Assembly: GCA_002633005.1 (NCBI GenBank)
Contig: NMRA01000176.1
Coordinates: forward strand, 503,152-567,151
Origin: Phoronis australis
Lineage: Eukaryota; Phoronida; Phoronidae
Direction of reading: 5' to 3'
DNA: 64,000 bases
Below the pieces are notes generated by a model. It made no database searches. It was not told where the DNA came from and saw only the letters and a list, made by a program, of their open reading frames with translations. The translations under genes were made by a program, and so were the position numbers. This document shows, piece after piece, positions 47,801 through 58,400 of the stretch (its first letter is position 1; each line of letters begins with the position of its first letter).

Positions 47801-49331
47801 CTGATCTTGAAATTTCAATATATTTCCGCCAGTATTTTATTGTCCCCATACATCGCTAGTGCGGTAATTGAAATGTACCAGCTTAGACGGCGGACGGCGA
47901 CACCCAGAAACCGGCAGATGTAAAGAAGCATTACCAAATACAACAACCACGGAAAAGGCCCAAATGTCGAGTACATTTGAAGTTGGAGATGTTCTCAAAA
48001 TATTATCTCTCGTCAGGTTGCTTTGACCGATGTGCTCAAAATATCATCGTTGTAGCAAAATGCATAGTGGTCATGGTACATGTAGACTGCTTTGGCAGAA
48101 ACATGGAGCCAATTACTATTTGTCTTTCTGGCAGGTCATTATATCTACATTGAGGCATCAAGACCAAGGCGACCGCGAGAGAGGGCCAAAATCAATTCAC
48201 CTCTATACAGAACCACCAGAGGGGGCTGTCTTACTTTCTATTACCATATGCGTGGTGACGACGTAGGCAGCTTAACAGTCAGTGTCAAGAACAGTAGCTC
48301 AAATCATCAGCTGTGGCAACGCAAAGGTAATAATTCTAGTTACGGTACTTATAATGCTGGTGACGATACCGAGGAAACTTACCAATAAGAATATGCTGTA
48401 TAGGCCCTGTCAACGTGGGCTTTTAACCTTCCATCCACTAGTATGCTCTAAATTAAAAACGCAAAACTTTGGAAACACAAACATTTGAAAACGGCGTACG
48501 ACTTCCGTCCAGTTATGCAACTGTAGTATTGCTGACACACGTATCCTCTGAATTTCACAACCAGAAGCGCAACATTTCGAAAACCGTCTCCCCAGAATGT
48601 AATGTTTTGAAAACGCAACTTCTCGTTACAGATAACGCTTCCGACCACATGTATGAATTACCAAAAACAAAACTTTCAAAAAACGGTAACGTAAAGGGCT
48701 TATTCGCGAATTGATGTGGAAGGAAAAGGCATAGAAAAAGTTGAGTTTTCGGTTGTGTTAGCTTATTCTTGTGGACAGAGAACTTTTTGAAAACGATAAA
48801 AAACGATACGTGTGGACGGGGAACATTTAGAAAACGAAAAGCAAAAATGTTGCGTTTTTAAAGGGAAACGGAAATTGTTCGAACAAGGTTATAATTGTTG
48901 TGTAAAAATAATATGATCAACACCGATTTCTGTTGGAATATTAAGTAAAACGAAAAGTAAACCGCAGATGTGATTACCAACATCTGGGTAATGCATTCGT
49001 ACTCATAATACTACACATGTAAAGCGGCCTCGCCCGGTGTCTAACTTTTTTTACTCGAAATCCAACTCAAAAGTATTTTTAGCATTTTCCATTCTAGGTT
49101 TGTGCGAACTCAGAATAAGTGTCTATTATTCTGAGTACAAAATTTCGAGTTCAAACTGGTATCATCTAGTGCAAGATGATTAGATCGTTATTCTTGCAAA
49201 CCATTATGTAGCCTACGTGAGCATAGAATGCACGCGAATCTTGAGTTCGCTGAAAACTAACCCCGAGGTCGATTTCAAGTAAAAAGATTAAACCCCGGGC
49301 CTTAGAGTGCGATTTTTTGGCCACGTGCTGA

Positions 49332-49419
<88 letters not shown>

Positions 49420-52400
49420 CAACGAAGGTTTCTTACGTCTGTGTCAAAACTAATTCTGGATGTTTAGACTTGCATAATTGTCATATTTATTACGTAAGAG
49501 CAGAACTCGTTGAGTTATCTCCAAAAACCAACTCTTGAGACTAAGGCATAGCGCTAAGTCGTCAAATCAAAGCTTAGTTTTTGTGACCGAAGTCGGACTA
49601 ATAATCCATTGAAATCATATATTATTCTTTCAATTGTTTTGAAGGGAGTATTGACGTGACCATTTTGGCATGATAATTATTTTGGTTGCAGGGAATGTTG
49701 GAAATAATTGGATGAGGGCGGATACAGACTTACCTGTGGGTGCGTTCTTCATCGTTTGGACCGGTACAATCGGTCCCAGTTTCGACGGAGATATAGCGAT
49801 AGACGACATCGTTGTCAAAGATTTACCATGCAGTAGCGCGAGTATGTATATGAAACATGTATTATGAATTGTGGGCATATTTCGTCCCTTTGTGATGACA
49901 AGTGATCGATGTGCTTTATGCGAGTGCTACACACGTGTCACCTTCCTCCCAAGGACCAACTGTAAATGTATGCACGCTTTGTATTTCTTGTCCTCACGAA
50001 GGATGAACGTTGTGGTCTTCACTCCATTGTTGTTTGCAGCTTACGGTTTATAGTGGTTCGTGTGTATGTTATTGCCATGATGTGTGCGCTCAGATTGGTG
50101 TCGTTTGATCAAGAACAAACAGTAGAAACGGTTCTATAGTCGTGTTCAAGACAAAGCAGCTGTCTCCAACGTGACAGGCTTGTGCTTCCTTTTTAGTTGT
50201 GGGAAAGAGAGACGACTTTAATCAATGCAGTGTCCGTGTAATATTGTAATTGTTCAGGTCAAAATGAATATTTCATCATTTTAGAAGGCTTTTTAGGAAT
50301 GTGGATGTTCAGCAGTCTTCCGGAAGGCACAAAACATGCATTGATGTAAGTGTATTCATAACTTTTGCGTAATTGTAGCAACGCTCATAACATCTGGAAG
50401 CACGCTTGACACAACGTCAACAACGATGAACGGTCCATCAACAACCTTACGCGCATTTACTAACATAAATCAACAAACGTCTGATCAAGCGGCAACGTTC
50501 ACCACAGAGCTGCAGACTACATTTACGCACTCACAAACACCATTGCTAAGTACGACAACGCGTAATCACGTGACAACGCCGACGAACGGTGTACAAACAA
50601 AAATCCCGCCAACTACAGAGACGACAACAAGACCAACAACTGTTTCAAGTGCAACCGGGTCTACGCTTACAGTTCTTATCACACGTAACCATCAGGCGAG
50701 AATGATGACATCGGCGACAACTTTGGGCTTAACCACTGGAACCACTGTATCTACCGGCGATCCCCGCTTACTATTCGCTTGTGATTTTGAAAAAAACACG
50801 CTTTGTAATTATCGACAAGGCCTAGATGACGACTTTGACTGGACTGTCACTTCTGCGAACAACCAAAACGCATTCTCAGCCCGACCCAAAAAAGACCACA
50901 CCACAAATAGTGAAAGTGGTAAGTACATGTATGTAAAAATGCAAACAAATGAAAGTCTTCTCTGCAATGCGGCTAGCTGACGTCCTCATTTAAACTAAAT
51001 TAGTGATGGCAAGAATGTTGAATTAATAAAAGGTTGGATTATTTCAAACTTCGGTCTTCATACCACGAGTGCCACTTGATTACCTTTGTCGGTTCTACGT
51101 GTCAACCAGCTAACTATGAAGACATGTGGTTGGTTCTGGATGACGACTTCCGACTTTCAAACCAATCAGATGTCTTAGACAATTGACCTGCTGAACCGAA
51201 ACAGTCAATGAAGTGGCAGCTAATGTGATCTTTGAAAGCTTTTGTTCTACATTTTCAGTAGTGCGAGAGAGGTAGCGTTCGTAGCTCCTAACTAATAATT
51301 TGAACCAAAAGGAGTTCATGGATGAGTTTTATTCCAGCCTGCGGCTAATTTTACCGCCAGAAGCTTGGAGTATTCTGGTTTTATGTGATCTGATTACACG
51401 TGTAGCTGTGGTATTTGGCTTCCACCAGTTGCATTTTGAGTTTGCTCAGAGGTTTCTTCGTCAATTCCTTTATAGGACATTATATCTTTATCGATACCCA
51501 AAACACCGAACACGGTCAAAGAGCTGACTTAGTTCTCCCGCCGCTGCCCTATCCAAACCAGGAGAAATGTCTGAAGTTTTACATCAACGTCAACGCCCAA
51601 TATGCACAGCTGTTCGAAGTACTGGAAGATAGGAAGAGGATATTTCACTTGTCTGGTTAAGTATAACAATCGTAACAATAATAAAAATAATAATAATAAG
51701 TAATGGTAATAGTCACAGTAAAGGACATAGGCGGATTTAGGGGGGACAGGGCGCCAGCCCCCCCCCCCCCTTGGNNNNNNNNNNNNNNGGGTCTCAGATT
51801 CAATTTCAAGTGTCAAATTCGGAACACGGCGCAATCGTAACGGAACTATGGCCAAGTATAGGCTCTCTCGCGATATCCCAGGCGACCGGCAGTGGCGCTG
51901 TGCACTACGACTCCGTTTCCGTCGTCTGCTCCAATGTGCAATGAAGAAAATTTGCTTTATTTTTTAAAGAAAATGGAACCTGAGTGCCAATGAAAAAACA
52001 GAAGCTGCTGATAAGATGTGAATTTTAATCGAAGCCTTAGTGAATCACTCAGAAACTCATAATTCTCTCTTTGTCAAACCTTAACTTAAGACGATTTCCA
52101 AAGCAATCCCGTCATTATTGCCAACACGAAAAACAGATTTGAACTTTTGGGCAATTGAAGACTATTTTAAATACAACAAATTGGTTACGAACCGATTGCA
52201 GAAAATACAAAACTTGTAATAAGCATTACAAAAGAAGTAGGTTTCGCGCGCAAACGCTGTGGACCATAAACAAGTAGGTCTCTTAGTGGCAAAGTAGGAG
52301 TAAATCGTGGTGGTGTAGTGGTAAAGCACGTGCGCTTTATCCGCCAAGTCGTGAGTGCGAGTCTGTGATTTTTGCAGTTTGACATGTTCTCCGTGTTTTT

Positions 52401-55400
52401 GTTTTTGCCTTTTGTTCTTGGATAATACTTCAGGAATCAAAGAAAATGCTTGATTTTTAGAGGAAAACACAGAAAACATGTCCTGGGCAACCCCCCTTCC
52501 CGACCTCCCCCCATTCGGTGCTATGCGCATCTACAATCGTGGTTTGCGCAAATGCTTACAGACAAAATGTTGGGGCCCTCCCTTGTGATATCCTAGATCC
52601 GCCACTGGAAGAAAAAAACTTGTAGAATTACAAAAATAATAATAGTAATGGTATTGTTACGATAGTAAGTGTAATTGATATTTTTAATAGTAACAAAAAA
52701 AGAAATAGTAATTATAGTTTTGCTTATATCAGCAGTATTCGTAGTAGTCAGTAATGATAATGGAGGTGGCGGCGATAGTGATCGTGGGGATAACGACGAC
52801 AACGATGATGATTACTAAATATTATGCATATTTTCATCCTAATTTCTTCATTTTCATTAGCTGGGCTGCGTTCAGTAGACTGCAACTTTCACCTAAGGCG
52901 CAAATCTTCACTTACAGAACGGAAACAGTCCCACAATTCAACGCCCCAACCTCACTGACAAACCACTAAGTTCAGTGGCCGCTGGTTTGCTAGGATAGGC
53001 CTTCCACTTTTTGATAATCTGAAGTTTTGCTTTGCTCGCAAGAAATTTATTGGTTTATGTTGCTTTTTCCGGAATGTCAGCAGAACTTTTAGCATCATTG
53101 TAATAACAACGAATCAGTTGCGGGTTTCCCTACGGAGTCGGAGAAGTGGGACAAAATTGGCATCTCGTTACACAACCTTGCCTACCGTGTCTACGTGAAA
53201 AACAAAATGCCACGAGGCCTAACATGCCTCAAGCCAATTCTGGCTGCACACTTCTGGTTGGCACTATGCCGTCGAGGGAAGTGGGACCGTGAAAAATACG
53301 CCTTGCTTCTTATCTCGCTAATGGCCTCTTATTTGAAGACGCCACAACGAAATAATACGAGATTGTTTTCCAGGTCAGGAAAAAAAGAACTGGCAACAAG
53401 TTGCAATAACATTGTCTCCCGGTAACAAGACAATTACATTTCGAGCCTATTCACCTTTGGGCAACATAGTGTACTTTGGTGAAATCGCTGTCGACGACGT
53501 ATCAGTTCGCTTAGGCAAATGCGACAATATTCTGTTTCAATGTGACTTTGAATCAGTTACACAGTGCGGATGTGAACAGAGTAGCAAGGACAACTTTGAT
53601 TGGACGTGGGCTACTGGGTACACGAATGCAAAAAACACAGCACGGCCAAGTCGTGACCACACACTCAGTTCGACGTCAGGTGAGTCGAGAACAAAACAGT
53701 TCCATGGATTAATGCACGTTGAACGCCTTTCTTCAAACTGATAAGTATCATGATTGCTTAAAGGGACATTATTGATTTTACGGCCAAAAAGCACACTTTG
53801 GATATTATTAATGGATGGCATAGACTTCCTGTCTGTCGGCCATTCGCTGAAAACAAGACCGGCGCCCTTTCCAGTTAAATACACGACGTACTCTGCTATT
53901 AATACGGCATGGAGTTCAGCTCCACATTTGCACCAGTCGGCGGGGCCCATGTCTACGGGTATTCGAAATAACTACCCAAGCCTACTATCTAGGGCTACGG
54001 CCGAACCTACGACTTTAAAACGAGGTCTAGTCTTATGAACTTCCATTTCAGTAATTCACGTGCTTATTTTTTAACAGGACACTACATGTTTGCCCATTCC
54101 GCAACTCCAAGTCAATATTCCGATCTTCTTCTCCCCGACATTCAAACAACTTCTCCGTTCAGATGCCTTGAGTATTATTTCTTCATGGGACCGACAACAG
54201 GCTCTAAGCTTCAGATACTGATGGGCTCGACGCTCTTGGCTGAACACACTACTAAAGGTACATGTACACGAATTGTGATCGAATTTTGGCGGGCTTTACG
54301 GACAAAAACAATGAAGTCCCAAGATACGCCATTTACGGCGTATAATTTGTGATTAAGTCGCCACCATGTAGCCTATAACACTTCCACATGATCACTCTCA
54401 CAACTGCGAGTTTTTCAAAACAAGAGAAAACAGGATTATCGAGTATAAGTTTATTACCTTCGCCGACCTGGGCGTGAAGAAAGAGCTTCTTGGAGTTAGT
54501 AACTACATGTAGTGTGCGGTTGGCTATAAGTTCTAAAATTACAGTTGGAATAAAAGCAATGAATTTCATTCATTTCTCTCACCTCATTATGGTTTTTAAT
54601 TCCCACTGTAGTGATTCTTCACATAGCTTTTTTATAAGTTTGGTGTTTCTTACTTTACAGATTTCATGCAAAGTCAATGGCATCGTTTTGACCTTGACCT
54701 CCAGGACACTTTGTCTCGCGTGACCTTCCGCGCTTTTTCCCCGACATTTTTGTTTACTGATTTCGGCGAAATTGCTATTGACGATGTAACCGTTACCACA
54801 TCTCCTTGTGCAAGACGTACAACTGTGCCAATTAGCTCGACCTCAACGACGCCATACGAAAATCACGTGACAACAGCAATGCAGCAGACCACCGAAACAT
54901 TGCAAACAACACCAAAAATCACAACAAGAGACAGTATAACACCTTCATTTGCTTGGTTTACTACAAGTGGGCAATTGACGTCGACAGGAAAAGGTCCAGT
55001 CACTAGTAGAAGTCATACGCTTTCAACTTCTGGAATAGTGAAAACCTCCGCATTGACTCTACCCCAAACACTATTTACGACGACTACATTTCAAAGAAAA
55101 ACGACACAATTCGCCGAACCTATAACAACAGCAGAGACTACAAACAGTACGACACAAGAACAGAAAACCAGTAGCCTCATGACACCAGCGCTCACCACCC
55201 ACCAAATGGAATCGCGAACAACTTTTCTGGAAGAGACTTCATCAGTCAAAGATACGACTATAACATATCCGACAACCGACGTTTCCCAAAACATCGCTAG
55301 CAAAGCTGGACATAGGACATCAACAATCGAAACCTCCACCGACAGTAATCCTTTAATAGTTACATCACGTGTGAGAAATATAACTTCCCAGCTCTTGAAC

Positions 55401-58400
55401 ACTTCAAGTAATTCTCCAACGACTACCGCAAGTATTTCTCCCACAAAACAACAATCGCCTCTACGTTCAACGGTAGTCTTAAAAAGGACGACTTCTTACT
55501 CTACAGATTCGTCAACAAATCAAACGTCAATCAAAGATACGGCTACTGCATATGCGACAACCAACGTTTCACACCACATCACTAGAAAAGCTGAACATAC
55601 GACAACAACAATTGAAACCTCGACAGACAGCAAGCCCTTAGTCACGCCACGTTCAAGGAATGTGACTTCTCAGCTCTTGAGCACTTCAAGTAAATCTCCG
55701 ACGACTACCGCAAATATTTCTCCCACAAAAGACCAATCGTCTCTTCCTTCAACGGTTGTCCTTAAAATGACGACTAATCACCCGAAAGATTTGACAACAA
55801 ATCAGAAATTTTCAACATCGGTCTTAGATAGCACTTCGAAGATGGCTACGCAGTCTGCTACTGAACCTTCAAAGACAGTTTTTCCCAGCAAGCCGTTAAC
55901 AGAATCTAATAGCGGTAGCGAGGGTAACTCTGGAAACCAAAAAGGTGGTGAATCCGAATCTGGTTCAGGTAGGTCAAGAGGTGAATATTTACACATATTC
56001 ATATACACACACGTGCAAAAACATACACATAACGTGTACATGTACATATACATACATGTACATGTATACGAGTTCATGTGAAAAATTTATTGAAGTGGAT
56101 TCTGGATGACACTATGTAACTCGAGTTTGTTAAGGACGTGAATGTGATGAAGCCCCTCAAGTGCTCAGCACCTCGTAAAAGTTATGTGGGGTCTTGTCTA
56201 AAAGTATGTTCCTTTAGCAAAATATCTGCAAAACTATAAAATTTCATTCAATGAAAGTATGTATTTTCTGAGAGTAGAAATTCTACAGAATTAGATTTTT
56301 TTACTCTATCCACCGATTAGGTCAAGACCATGGTTTCTAAGAAAATTTAGCGAAAAAATGTACATTCAAAGCAAATCAACAGGATCAATAACCTTAACCA
56401 ATTTCAGAAAGTAAATGTCCAAGATAACATTCTCAAAAAACGTTGATAAAGTTTACCAAACTATCATTTCGCTTCCGATTTATGCAACTTTATTTTTTTC
56501 ATAAAAACCGTATAAAACCACTTTTTGATATCCCTTTACAAATGTGGAGCAACTACAAGAAAAATTTCTAATAGCAGCTGTGAAGCAGAGCATGAAGATG
56601 GTGTAGTATTTAATTGATATAAAATCGTAAAATAAAATTTCAATATTTCGCTATAGGTGACATAAAGTTGATAAAATTGGTGGCCGAAAAAGTGTAGTTA
56701 GTTCTTATTACTGCTCTTTGAAAATCGAGTCAGAAATGCGACATTTTGGCATTTGGTAGAGATCTGTAAAACCATAGTGTCTGGAAGTTTCATACATGTA
56801 TGAATCTGATTTGTCATTTCTGAGATATGAAGTTCAACAAAATTGGACATTTTCTGGGGTCCTACATAACTTTAAAACATATTAAAAGTAAAATGTGCAG
56901 TTTAGAAAAATCTACGTTATAAGGGGACGCAGTCGGGTTTAGGGTCGAAAAAATACATTGATGATTGTTATTGGGAAGTAAAAACGTCTTCAAGTCAGTA
57001 AATTTGACTAGAGCTATTAACCAGTTTTGAGATTTTATTAAAAATCCGCGATTCCCAACATTGACTTCCTGTCATTTTGTAGAATTATTAGTTAACTTTA
57101 TCAGTTAATTAAGCTTAAAATACTCGTTTACTCGAAAAATAGTCTTTTAGCGCCATTAGCAACGTGGCAGACTGCCACCGTTGAGTCCGTTGGTTCTAAT
57201 CCGACTTGGGGCGCCATCTCAAATACTCAACGTCAGTTGCCGCTGATTATGTCGCTCATAGCAACGCTCCAGATGCAAGCCTACTTCCGCCTTGACCAAT
57301 AGTGTGTAAAGATGAAACAACTTTAATGTGGCTTTCAATGATATTTCCATACATTTCCTAAAATTTATCAGCTAAATCTAGGACCCAATAATTTCGAGTC
57401 CTATTCTAAACGGATGTCAGCTTCTTGAAATCTTTCCAGGTTAATGGGAATTTTTATCAAAGTCACGTGTGCATATGGTTGTATACAAAAATGTCTTTCT
57501 TTCTTTATTGCGATGTGTATCACCAAAATACGGTTTGTAGTCATAAAGTTGGTTGCTGTACAATTTCTTGAAAATCATGACCAATCACATCATAGACTAT
57601 GGTATTTCTTGTGGCACACGAACAAATCGAGTCTCGAAGTTTGCATGTGGTCAGGGGCCTAGATTTTTCTCTGGTTGATTACTCAATATCTGTACAAACT
57701 GCTACGACCTTGTGCCTTCGGGTAAAACGTACGCGCGCTAAACCAAAAAGATATTATTTACAGTACGTGTATTATTCTCTATTTCCAGACATTTTACCCA
57801 TCGCCGTTGGTGCCGCGGCAGGCGGTGGCGGTCTTATCGTTGCCATTGTGGTTGTAATAGTCGTAATGAGGAGAAGGAGGTATGCTTTAAGCCCTGTCTT
57901 ACTCTTACGTTATTAGTCGCTAGATCACACGCAATCATGCTCCGATAACGCAAGATCTTCCTTGCGGTTGCTTGCAGGGAGGCTCTAGACCTTTCTAGCC
58001 CGGGCAAGCAAATTGGCGCTGCTGAAAAGCGACTGCCGACAACTATTTTCCGAAATTTTGATTAATGGAAGAAAAAATACGCAAAATTCAGGATTCTCGT
58101 ATTTTTCGTTGCAAGTCAAGATTTCTCGTCGCGTATACACAGTGTGCTTGGCACTGTAAGCCACTATCAACCTTTAGCGAAACGGCGATCAATGAAGTGA
58201 TTGGTCGGTGAGGTTTGCATGTTGAATTATTGGATAGAATTCATTGTTTTCGCTCCCTAAGCGATGATTTATCGCTGTAAGTGCTTCGCGAGTGCCATGC
58301 ACCTACAGAACGCAGCCCAGCATAGCTCATAAAATCCACGCTCTGGACGAAGTTCGCAATTTCTGCTGAGCACAGATGATATATCGCGGAAATTTTTGAC

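Noticed and set aside
53537-53950. 137-codon minus-strand ORF
   Set aside because: It lies antisense to exon 16 and its intron, has no domain, and the sense exon is strongly supported.
55091-55444. 117-codon minus-strand ORF
   Set aside because: It is antisense to the Thr/Ser-rich stalk exon. It is rich in Val/Leu only because it reads the complement of Thr/Ser codons.
57160-57232. Functional tRNA gene
   Set aside because: The T-arm is good but the D-arm and anticodon region are too short and the acceptor pairs poorly, so it is listed only as a relic.
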